Below, one piece after another: positions 45,760 through 52,818 of a DNA stretch of 64,000 nt (position 1 is its first letter; every line of letters starts with the position of its first letter). The DNA is taken from positions 67,891 through 131,890 of the forward strand of contig JAEWUM010000003.1 in NCBI GenBank assembly GCA_023459355.1, written 5' to 3'. Source of the stretch: Bacteroidota bacterium. GTDB taxonomy: Bacteria; Bacteroidota; Bacteroidia; Bacteroidales; Paludibacteraceae. The position numbers and the translations under genes are program-made. The notes below the pieces were generated by a model. The model worked only from the letters and a program-made list of their open reading frames with translations. It was not told where the DNA came from and did not search any database.

Positions 45760-45783
45760 CGTTCGGGTTCATGGATAATCAGC

Positions 45784-46179
45784 TTAGCTGATCAGGGTGC
45801 TGGTCTGGCGTAATTCAATCTTCGCGATGGATTCTTTCAGTTCCTTGCCCGGGGCGAAACGGATGTTGACTTTCTTCACCTTCATCGCGTTGGCATCGGC
45901 TTCGTTTTCTGCTCCTTCGGCATTCAGGGTGAGGTGAAACGAACCCCAGTCGCCCAGCTGGATGGACTGCCCGTTGTGCAGCGCCCGCAGCATGATTTTG
46001 TGTAACTGTGAAAGCGCCATCTCGGCTTCTTTCGGGTTCAGCGTGGTTTCGTCGGCTATCTGACGGGCCACTTCTTTCTCTTTTAGCATACCGGTGGTAC
46101 GAAGGGATGGATACCACTTGGCTGTCGCGTTAGGGTCGGAAGGATTCTTCCGTTGCACCTTATTATAAAAAACAGGCAT
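45784..46179 (-). CDS. HU-family DNA-binding protein (Bacteroidetes HU-HIG type)
   Basis: The 131-residue protein belongs to the extended HU/IHF-like family typical of Bacteroidetes: YNKVQRKNPSDPNATAKWYP, then EVARQIADETTLNPKEAEMALSQL, GQSIQLGDWGSFHLTL and VNIRFAPGKELKESI. It should bind and bend DNA. The start at 46179 gives the usual family N-terminus MPVFYNKVQ. The adjacent 22-bp-spaced array is a possible target (inference only). Confidence 0.93.
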   Translation of the reverse strand: MPVFYNKVQRKNPSDPNATAKWYPSLRTTGMLKEKEVARQIADETTLNPKEAEMALSQLHKIMLRALHNGQSIQLGDWGSFHLTLNAEGAENEADANAMKVKKVNIRFAPGKELKESIAKIELRQTSTLIS

Positions 46180-46343
46180 AATAAATAGTTTTGTGTTTGC
46201 TCTTTTAATATATAGGAACAAACTGGTTAATATAAAATCTGTCGGGGTGGCTATACCAAAGATTGTGCTGTTTTTGAACGAAAAATTGGAATGATTACAT
46301 ACTTCATAAAAATTAAGTTAAAACAATAGCGTGCGGTTGGTCA

Positions 46344-46411
46344 GGAGGTTGCTTCGCTATGCTCGCAATGACGAGGTTGCTTCGTCGGCTTTGCCGACTC
46401 GCAATGACGGG
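46344..46411 (-). repeat. Two GTCATTGCGAG repeats, tandem
   Basis: Copies at 46344-46373 (inner stem CGCTATG type) and 46373-46411 (inner stem TCGGC/GCCGA), both reading CGTCATTGCGAG on the minus strand. Confidence 0.85.
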
Positions 46412-46468
46412 TTAATAAATGTGTGCGATTGGTGAGGGGGTTGCGGATTTGGTTGTTGTGGAGGATGC

Positions 46469-46496
46469 GTAGAGACGCAATGCATTGCGTCTCTAC
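46469..46496. repeat. GTAGAGACGC palindrome, inner AATGCATT
   Basis: A perfect 28-bp palindrome. The same 10-bp arms recur at 52499-52526 and 60738-60765 with different self-complementary centres. Confidence 0.9.
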
Positions 46497-46524
46497 ATAT
46501 CTACAATTTTTCATCCATAAATCA

Positions 46525-46566
46525 TGATATTTCAATTATTATATATACTTTTGTACTGAAATATCA
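46525..46566 (+). promoter_or_regulatory. hipBA promoter with HipB-type operator
   Basis: TGATATTTCA (46525-46534) and its exact inverse TGAAATATCA (46557-46566) lie 32 bp apart centre to centre, about three helix turns, on either side of a TACTTTTG -7 element (46546-46553). The right arm ends 6 bp before the hipB start. The arrangement fits autorepression by HipB dimers. Confidence 0.7.
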
Positions 46567-46572
46567 GTCGTT

Positions 46573-46950
46573 ATGAAAATAAAAGAAACAAGTTACACGC
46601 AAAAACAGCAAAAGATACTTGCCACATTAGGTGAAAATATCAGGTTAGCGCGTTTACGCCGGAAGCTATCTGTGCGCTCTATGGCAGAACGGGCCGGTAT
46701 CGCTGTATCCACGCTGGGAAACATAGAAGTTGGTTCTCCATCGGTATCCTTAGGTAATTATTTGCAAGTGCTAACCGTTCTACGCCTTGAAGATGACGTG
46801 TTATTAATAGCTGATAAAGACCCTGTTGGCAGACAAATTCAGGATGCCGGATTGATTGTAAAAAAAAGAGCCCCGAAAACAAAGAAAACAGCGTCGGTAT
46901 TGGATCATGTAATTGACAGAGGGAACTCTGAAAAACCTGAATTCGAGTAA
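46573..46950 (+). CDS. hipB: XRE-family regulator, HipB-like antitoxin
   Basis: The 125-residue protein has an XRE helix-turn-helix (LGENIRLARLRRKLSVRSMAERAGIAVSTLGNIE, two halves around residues 17-50) and a flexible basic C-tail. It precedes the HipA-like kinase and should neutralise it and repress the operon at the inverted repeat upstream. Confidence 0.9.
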   Translation: MKIKETSYTQKQQKILATLGENIRLARLRRKLSVRSMAERAGIAVSTLGNIEVGSPSVSLGNYLQVLTVLRLEDDVLLIADKDPVGRQIQDAGLIVKKRAPKTKKTASVLDHVIDRGNSEKPEFE

Positions 46951-46956
46951 TTGTTT

Positions 46957-48213
46957 ATGAAACAGCAACATGAAAAAGAAATACTGGTGTATGCGGATTG
47001 GTATATGTTCGATTCACCTCAATTGATAGGGAAACTGCATTTTGCTTCCCTGCGGGGGAAAACTGTGTATTCTTTCGAATATGACAATGAATGGATCAAA
47101 ACGGGCATTGCTATTGACCCGGAACTGCCACTTTTTTCGGGACTACATTATGCTTCCTCACATGATAACTTCGGAATTTTCAAAGATTCATCTCCCGACA
47201 GATGGGGACAGTTATTGATGAAGCGCAGAGAAATTCTTTTGTCTAAGATTGAGCAAAAAGAGCCTCGTACTTTATTCGGGATTGATTTCATGTTGGGTGT
47301 GCATGACAGTCACCGTATGGGCGGATTGCGTTTTAAAGAGTTAGAAGACGGTGATTTTTTGAGCAATGACGAAAGATTAGCTGCTCCACCCTGGACTTCA
47401 TTAAGAGACCTTGAATTCGCTGTTGAACAATATGAAAAGAATGCTGACAATTTAGATGAGACTTCGCTGAAATGGATTAACCAACTGATTGCTCCGGGAT
47501 CATCATTGGGAGGTGCTCGTCCCAAAGCTGATGTTGTTGATACAAACGGGAAACAGTGGATCGCAAAATTCCCCAGTAACAAAGATGATACTGACGTCGG
47601 GCTGTGGGAAATGGTTGTGCATACCCTGGCAATTCAGGCTAAGATTACGGTTCCAAATGCCATCATAAAAAGTCTTGCTTCTCCTTATCATACTTATTTA
47701 TCACAACGTTTTGACCGGACAGCAGATAACAAACGTATTCATTTTGCATCAGCAATGACATTGTTACAAAGGACTGATGGAGACGATGCGGATAGCGGAG
47801 TAAGTTATTTAGATTTAGTAGGGTTTATCAAATCAGCCTGTACAGATGTCATTGAGAACTTAGAAGAGCTTTTTCGCAGGGTTATTTTTTCCGTTTGTGT
47901 TTCGAACACTGATGATCATTTGCGAAATCATGGGTTTATCTATACTGAAGCTGGCTGGACACTATCACCGGCATTTGACATCAATGCTAATGAAACAGGA
48001 ACAGGTCTCAAACTCAATATTGATGATGAAGATAACTCTTTAGATATTGATTTGGTTATGAAAACCGCTCCTTATTATTTGCTTTCCAACCAACGTGCAG
48101 AAGAAATAAAGAAGGAAGTAACCAAAGCTGTTTCATCCTGGAGAAAACTGGCAACTCAGTACAAAATATCTCCTTCGGAAATAGAACGAAAGGCGAAAGC
48201 ATTTCGGGTTTGA
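46957..48213 (+). CDS. hipA: HipA-like serine/threonine kinase toxin
   Basis: HipA kinases phosphorylate a target such as glutamyl-tRNA synthetase and stop growth. The 418-residue product has the phosphate-loop region LGGARPKADVVD, SQRFDRTADNKRIHF, the catalytic loop VSNTDDHLRNHGF and metal-binding LSPAFDINAN. The ATG at 46957, 6 bp after the hipB stop, is preferred to an in-frame TTG at 46951. Confidence 0.93.
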   Translation: MKQQHEKEILVYADWYMFDSPQLIGKLHFASLRGKTVYSFEYDNEWIKTGIAIDPELPLFSGLHYASSHDNFGIFKDSSPDRWGQLLMKRREILLSKIEQKEPRTLFGIDFMLGVHDSHRMGGLRFKELEDGDFLSNDERLAAPPWTSLRDLEFAVEQYEKNADNLDETSLKWINQLIAPGSSLGGARPKADVVDTNGKQWIAKFPSNKDDTDVGLWEMVVHTLAIQAKITVPNAIIKSLASPYHTYLSQRFDRTADNKRIHFASAMTLLQRTDGDDADSGVSYLDLVGFIKSACTDVIENLEELFRRVIFSVCVSNTDDHLRNHGFIYTEAGWTLSPAFDINANETGTGLKLNIDDEDNSLDIDLVMKTAPYYLLSNQRAEEIKKEVTKAVSSWRKLATQYKISPSEIERKAKAFRV

Positions 48214-48298
48214 TGGTTTCAGACCACACAACAACTGCGTAATCAACCCCTGTTCGATGTTGCCTCTTGGGGAAAACAGTCATTAACCTTATTTTACT

Positions 48299-48455
48299 AA
48301 CCTTATTTTCTTACAAAACAACCTTAGTAGCAAATAAATACCCACACCATACCTAACCTTATTAAAAAACCTATCAATCAAAATAAGGTAATAAGGTCAG
48401 AGGAAATATAATCCAAATCTCTGCTACTAAGGTTGTTTTGTAAGAAAATAAGGTT
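48299..48455. repeat. Long inverted repeat, 34-bp perfect arms
   Basis: Left arm 48299-48332 starts AACCTTATTTTCTTACAAAA and ends CCTTAGTAGCA; the right arm 48422-48455 is its exact inverse. The 89-bp loop also contains AACCTTATT and AATAAGGT words. No reading frame is present, so it may be a MITE-like element or a phage/attachment structure. Confidence 0.85.
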
Positions 48456-48475
48456 CTGGTTGAGCATAATTGTCC

Positions 48476-48560
48476 CACGAACCCGTCGCTGCAAATCACT
48501 CAATTAGTCCGCAAAACCAACAGCGACGCAATACATAAACAACATCAACGCCCCGTCATT
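48476..48560 (+). repeat. Compound element, left direct copy
   Basis: Contains CGAACCCGTCGCTGCAAATC, an inner AATTAGT-type stretch and CAGCGACG, so CGTCGCTG and CAGCGACG can pair; it is followed by AACGCCCCGTCATTGCGAG. The same order is found in the same orientation at 52618-52710. Confidence 0.8.
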
Positions 48561-48672
48561 GCGAGTCGGCAAAGCCGACGAAGCAACCCCCAGATAAATT
48601 GCACGCAGTTATTGTCCCGTCATTGCGAGCGTAGCGAAGTAACCTCGTCATTGCGAGCATAGCGAAGCAACC
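48553..48672 (+). repeat. Three GTCATTGCGAG repeats
   Basis: Copies at 48553-48591 (stem TCGGC/GCCGA), 48616-48645 and 48646-48672 (short GCGTAGCG and GCATAGCG forms). Confidence 0.85.
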
Positions 48673-48783
48673 TTCTCTACCCAAAACACGCTATACCCTT
48701 TTACAAAAAATCATTATAATTAGTGATTTTTTCGCTTTGCTTTTTCCCCGAATTTTGCAACGTAATTCAAAAACTATATTACA

Positions 48784-51177
48784 ATGCAAAAATTCATAAC
48801 TACATTTTTAATCGTTATCAGCTTATTTATAAGTCTTAATACTGCTGCATTAACCATCGAAGGTAAAATCATCGATACCGATGGCAATCCGCTGATTGCC
48901 GCCACGGTGATGGTGCAGGAACTTAAAACAGGTGTAACTACCGACAATGAGGGGAGCTTCTCGCTTCCGGTACCGAATGACCGTGAACTGACTTTGGTCG
49001 CCAACTTCATCGGTCACGAACCCTACATTCAAAAGATTGATCCGAAAAAGAACAAAGCAGATCAATTGATATTGCAAATGATTCCCAATACCCACCTGAA
49101 AGATGTGGAGGTGTTCGGGGAACGTCACAAACAACCGGAGAAATTAGATGTCATTACCCGCATGCCATTGCGCCCTTCTGAACAGATTCAGAGTATCTCC
49201 GTTATTTCTGAAAAAGCACTGACTGAACTGGGTGTGCTGACCGTAACGGAAGCCGTTCGCAACGTGCCGGGCATCACCTTATTCGGTTCTTATGGCGGAG
49301 TACGCGAGAGTTTGTCAACCCGCGGATACCGGGGGGTGCCCATCGTGAAAAACGGGGTGCGTCTGGATTCTGATTTCCGTACGGCATCAGCACTCACCGA
49401 AATGCAGGGTGTGGAAAGTGTGCAGGTCATCAAAGGTTCTGCTGCCATCACCCAGGGTATCGGGAACGATTTGGGTAGTCCGGGTGGCGTGATTAACGTG
49501 GTTACCAAAACGCCGAAGTTCATCAATACCGGGGATGTTTCGCTGCGTGCCGGTAGTTGGGGTTATTTCCGTCCCACTTTCGATATGCAGACGGCGCTGA
49601 ACCGCGAGAAAACAATCGCGGTCAGGGTCAACGGCGCTTTCGAGCGTGCCGACAATTACCGTCCTGTGATTGGTTCAGACCGCGTATACCTGAATCCATC
49701 ACTGGCCTGGCAGCCAAATCCTAAGACGATGATCGTGTTGGAAATGGATTACCTGAACGACAACCGTACGCCCTACACCAGTACCGTGAACCTGGGACCG
49801 GACTCGGTGAATGCTTTGTACGAGATGCCTTATGATAAATTCTTAGGTTTCGAATCGGACAATGCCAACAATATTACCACGACTTACGCAGCGCGTTTCG
49901 CACGTCAGCTTTCAGAAAAATACAGTCTTCGGGCTTCGTGGTTTGCTTCCAACTATCAGCTTGACAACACTTCGACTTCGATGGCTACCTTGCTGAATGC
50001 CTATCCGGGACAATACAACATGCGTCGCCGTTCGGTTTCCCGTTCATTGCGCGATGATGCCAACTCGGTATTCCAGCTGGATTTCGTGGGAAGGGATGTG
50101 ATGACCGGTCCGGTAAAGCATACATTTCAGGTAGGATTTGATTATAAATTTACCGATTTATCGACTACGTCATATAATACGGCGGTCATTGATACCATCG
50201 ATGTAATGCAGTCCATCATTCCGAATAAAATCACGAAAAATGTCGCGCTAACGGCAGCCAACCCGATTGAATCACGCAGTGCGAGTTACGGCTTGTTGTT
50301 GCAGGAAGTAATGACCATCAACAAATACCTGAAAGCCATTCTCGGGTTGCGTTACAGCTACGGGAGCAGCATCAGCGCCACCAGTGCCGGTCCGACTACC
50401 GGTTCAGCCTGGAACCCGATGGCCGGGGTAATGGTATCACCGATTGAGAATATCAACCTGTTCGGTTCCTATACGACCACGACCAACCTGCGTTCCGCAT
50501 CCAACAAAATGTCAAACGGCGAAGAAATCGGTCCGTCAGATACCAGGCAAGTCGAAGTCGGCATCAAATCCGATTGGTTAGACAACCGCCTGCGTTTTAA
50601 CCTGACGTATTTTGACATCATCACCGAAAACCTCTCCAACACTGAATATGTACCGGGAACAAACACGGTAACCGGGTACTTCATCAAAGCCGGAGATTTA
50701 TTGCGCAATGGTGTCGAGGTGGAATTGAATGGTCGTCCGCTACCCAACCTGCAGGTGATGCTTGGTTATGCCTGGCTGAATGCCCGTTACGAAAACAGTC
50801 CGTCGTACGTGAATGGTTCTTCCCCGATGAATGCACCCGACCATACGGCCAATGCCTGGATTTACTACACCATCAGCAAAAGCGCTTTGAAAGGCTTGTC
50901 GCTCGGACTGGGAACTTATTATGTAGGCGAGCGTCCGGTGAATGAATTCAGTCTGACACCCGACGGACACGGAACACCGGCAGGGGTAAAACCATTTGAG
51001 ATGCCGGCCTACACGACAGTGAACCTGCAACTGGCTTACACCTACGAGAAGTTTACCGGTCGTGTGTTCGCGAACAACATTTTCAACGCCATCGGTTATA
51101 ACTCTTATTACAGAGGTGGTTTTATCAATCAGATTGAACCGTTGAATTTGGCAGCTGTGTTGTCGTATCGGTTTTGA
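48784..51177 (+). CDS. TonB-dependent siderophore receptor
   Basis: The 797-residue outer-membrane protein imports a ferric siderophore using TonB energy. Order: signal peptide (about 1-22), a carboxypeptidase-like regulatory domain (LTIEGKIIDTDGNPLIAATV), a plug domain (SEKALTELGVLTVTEAVRNVPG, GVRESLSTRGYRG), and a 22-strand barrel ending LNLAAVLSYRF. It looks like the FhuE/FpvA-type family with a Bacteroidetes N-terminal extension. The PepSY gene after it supports iron uptake. Confidence 0.94.
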   Translation: MQKFITTFLIVISLFISLNTAALTIEGKIIDTDGNPLIAATVMVQELKTGVTTDNEGSFSLPVPNDRELTLVANFIGHEPYIQKIDPKKNKADQLILQMIPNTHLKDVEVFGERHKQPEKLDVITRMPLRPSEQIQSISVISEKALTELGVLTVTEAVRNVPGITLFGSYGGVRESLSTRGYRGVPIVKNGVRLDSDFRTASALTEMQGVESVQVIKGSAAITQGIGNDLGSPGGVINVVTKTPKFINTGDVSLRAGSWGYFRPTFDMQTALNREKTIAVRVNGAFERADNYRPVIGSDRVYLNPSLAWQPNPKTMIVLEMDYLNDNRTPYTSTVNLGPDSVNALYEMPYDKFLGFESDNANNITTTYAARFARQLSEKYSLRASWFASNYQLDNTSTSMATLLNAYPGQYNMRRRSVSRSLRDDANSVFQLDFVGRDVMTGPVKHTFQVGFDYKFTDLSTTSYNTAVIDTIDVMQSIIPNKITKNVALTAANPIESRSASYGLLLQEVMTINKYLKAILGLRYSYGSSISATSAGPTTGSAWNPMAGVMVSPIENINLFGSYTTTTNLRSASNKMSNGEEIGPSDTRQVEVGIKSDWLDNRLRFNLTYFDIITENLSNTEYVPGTNTVTGYFIKAGDLLRNGVEVELNGRPLPNLQVMLGYAWLNARYENSPSYVNGSSPMNAPDHTANAWIYYTISKSALKGLSLGLGTYYVGERPVNEFSLTPDGHGTPAGVKPFEMPAYTTVNLQLAYTYEKFTGRVFANNIFNAIGYNSYYRGGFINQIEPLNLAAVLSYRF

Positions 51178-51191
51178 AGATTGGATGTAGA

Positions 51192-51236
51192 GGAGGTTGC
51201 CACGTCGTTCACGTTGTGAACTCCTCGCAATGACGG
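51192..51236 (-). repeat. GTCATTGCGAG repeat, GTTCAC/GTGAAC stem form
   Basis: It lies just after the receptor stop codon. The inner palindrome is GTTCACGTTGTGAAC. Confidence 0.85.
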
Positions 51237-51318
51237 TGCGTTGATTGGGGGAAAATAAACTAATGTTGATGTGTTATGCAAACTTGGACGACGGGTATTT
51301 TTTAAAATGCAATGACCT

Positions 51319-51355
51319 CGTCATTGCGAGTCGGCAAAGCCGACGAAGCAACCCC
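51319..51355 (+). repeat. GTCATTGCGAG repeat, TCGGC/GCCGA stem form
   Basis: It lies between the receptor and the PepSY gene; the inner stem is TCGGCAAAGCCGA, as at 48553. Confidence 0.85.
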
Positions 51356-51396
51356 ATATTCATAACAGGTTCTGTATTATATATAACAAAATTATC

Positions 51397-52476
51397 ATGC
51401 GAAAATTCTTTCTTGCACTCCATAAATGGTTGTCCATTCCGGTCGGCATTATCCTTATCATCACCTGCCTGAGCGGCTCCATCCTGGTCTTTCAGGATGA
51501 AATCCGGGAATGGGCACATCCGGAACGGTATTTTGTCAACACAATGCAGCAAGAACCTATTCCGTTGGAACAACTGATTCCGATGGTGAACAGTCAGCTG
51601 ACCGACAATCAGGTTAAGGATGTCAGGATAGAATCCGACCCGAAGCGCACCTACGCGATGGGATTAGCAGAAGGCTTCCGGGTGACAGCCTATGTGAATC
51701 AATATACCGGTCAGGTAACCGATATTTTCCACTATCGGGAAAGTCCGTTTTTCGTGGTGATGAAGCTGCACCGCTGGTTGTTCGACGACACCCGCACCTG
51801 GGGTAAATACTCCGTCGGCATATCCACCCTGATCTTTGTATTTATCCTGATTACCGGAGTCATCATTTGGTTTCCAAAAAAACTGAAGAAAAGAAGTTTC
51901 ACCATACAAGGCAAAAAAGGTTTCCGCCGACTGATGTACGATTTGCACAGTGTGTTGGGCGCTTATGCCTTTCTGATTTTATTCGTGGGTGCGGTAACCG
52001 GGTTGATGTGGTCGTTCGAATGGTACCGAAACGGTGTTTTCAGGCTCTTCGGGGCGGAAGTTCCGCAGGAAAAGGCGCGGGAAGGAGGTGGCAGAGGAGA
52101 GAAAAAAGAACCCCAAAAGGTCAACATCGAGATTTGGCAGGCTGTTGCCGATGAACTGAAACAGCAAAACCCGAATTTCAAATATGTCCGCATACAGGAC
52201 GGTTCAGCAGTGGTACATCAAAAAAATGCCCCGACCTCACGCGCCACCGACAAGTACGACTTCGACAAGCAAACGGGAACAATAACCAGCATTACCCTGT
52301 ACAAAGACCAGGACAAGGCATCCAAAATCTGGGGTTGGACTTATTCACTGCATGTCGGCAACTTCTGGGGCATCTGGTCGAAGATACTGACGTTTATCAG
52401 TGGGTTAATCGGGGCAAGTTTGCCGGTTACGGGGTATTATATGTGGTTGAGGAAGAGGAGGAAGAAGAAAAAATAG
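51397..52476 (+). CDS. PepSY-domain membrane protein (PiuB-like)
   Basis: The 359-residue protein has four membrane segments: near 7-30 (LHKWLSIPVGIILIITCLSG), about 142-163, 185-210 and the C-terminal one (LTFISGLIGASLPVTGYYMW), with conserved LHKW and DLHSVLGAY motifs and two PepSY-like outer domains. This family sits beside TonB siderophore receptors and is thought to reduce or release iron from siderophores in the periplasm. It is probably co-expressed with the receptor despite a 219-bp gap. Confidence 0.88.
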   Translation: MRKFFLALHKWLSIPVGIILIITCLSGSILVFQDEIREWAHPERYFVNTMQQEPIPLEQLIPMVNSQLTDNQVKDVRIESDPKRTYAMGLAEGFRVTAYVNQYTGQVTDIFHYRESPFFVVMKLHRWLFDDTRTWGKYSVGISTLIFVFILITGVIIWFPKKLKKRSFTIQGKKGFRRLMYDLHSVLGAYAFLILFVGAVTGLMWSFEWYRNGVFRLFGAEVPQEKAREGGGRGEKKEPQKVNIEIWQAVADELKQQNPNFKYVRIQDGSAVVHQKNAPTSRATDKYDFDKQTGTITSITLYKDQDKASKIWGWTYSLHVGNFWGIWSKILTFISGLIGASLPVTGYYMWLRKRRKKKK

Positions 52477-52497
52477 AATTTATTTATCCCCGGTTTT

Positions 52498-52527
52498 CGT
52501 AGAGACGCGATTAATCGCGTCTCTACG
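52498..52527. repeat. GTAGAGACGC palindrome, inner GATTAATC
   Basis: A perfect 30-bp palindrome with arms CGTAGAGACGC and inner GATTAATC, followed by a partial GTCATTGCGAG repeat (CTCGCAATGACGG). Confidence 0.9.
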
Positions 52528-52617
52528 CCTCGCAATGACGGGGCCATCGCATTTAATAAATACCCATCGTCCAAGCTTGTACAACCCATCAACATTTTTT
52601 CACGATGGGCGCTATTG

Positions 52618-52700
52618 CCCCCCGAACCCGTCGCTGCAAATCACTTAATAAGTTCGCAAACCCAATTGCGACGTTTATATGACCATAATCAACGCACCGT
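52618..52700 (+). repeat. Compound element, right direct copy
   Basis: CGAACCCGTCGCTGCAAATC, AATAAGT and TTGCGACG followed by AACGCACCGTCATTGCGAG, matching 48476-48560 in order and orientation. Confidence 0.8.
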
Positions 52701-52805
52701 CATTGCGAGGAGTTCACAAAGTGAACGACGAAGCAACCCCCTCAACAATCGCATTTGGTCGTTTGCCCGTCATAGCGAGTTGGCGAAGCCGACGAAGCAA
52801 ACCCC
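52698..52805 (+). repeat. Two GTCATTGCGAG repeats
   Basis: Copies at 52698-52740 (stem GTTCACAAAGTGAAC) and 52767-52805 (stem TTGGCGAAGCCGA). The second has a one-base change, GTCATAGCGAG. Confidence 0.85.
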
Positions 52806-52818
52806 GATGGCCTGCACT

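Larger units (their letters stand above)
46180..46524. other. Intergenic region with REP copies and a long palindrome
   Basis: No gene. It contains two inverted copies of the GTCATTGCGAG repeat (46344-46411) and a perfect 28-bp palindrome at 46469-46496 with GTAGAGACGC arms and the inner word AATGCATT. Confidence 0.75.
48214..48783. other. Repeat-filled intergenic region before the siderophore receptor
   Basis: This 570-bp gap has no gene. It holds a 34-bp inverted repeat (48299-48455), a compound element shared with 52618-52700 (48476-48560), and three GTCATTGCGAG repeats (48553-48672). Confidence 0.8.
52477..52818. other. Repeat-filled gap between the PepSY gene and the FAD/Fe-S gene
   Basis: No gene. 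It contains the GTAGAGACGC palindrome (52498-52527), the right copy of the compound element (52618-52700), and two GTCATTGCGAG repeats (52698-52740 and 52767-52805). Confidence 0.8.

Noticed and set aside
45469..45813. A 114-residue plus-strand open frame over the array
   Set aside because: It is the three frames of a 22-bp repeat read in turn (KQDL, KTGF, ENRT words) and shows no codon preference; it also crosses the HU terminator.
46341..46535. A 64-residue minus-strand open frame
   Set aside because: It only translates the GTCATTGCGAG repeats and the GTAGAGACGC palindrome.
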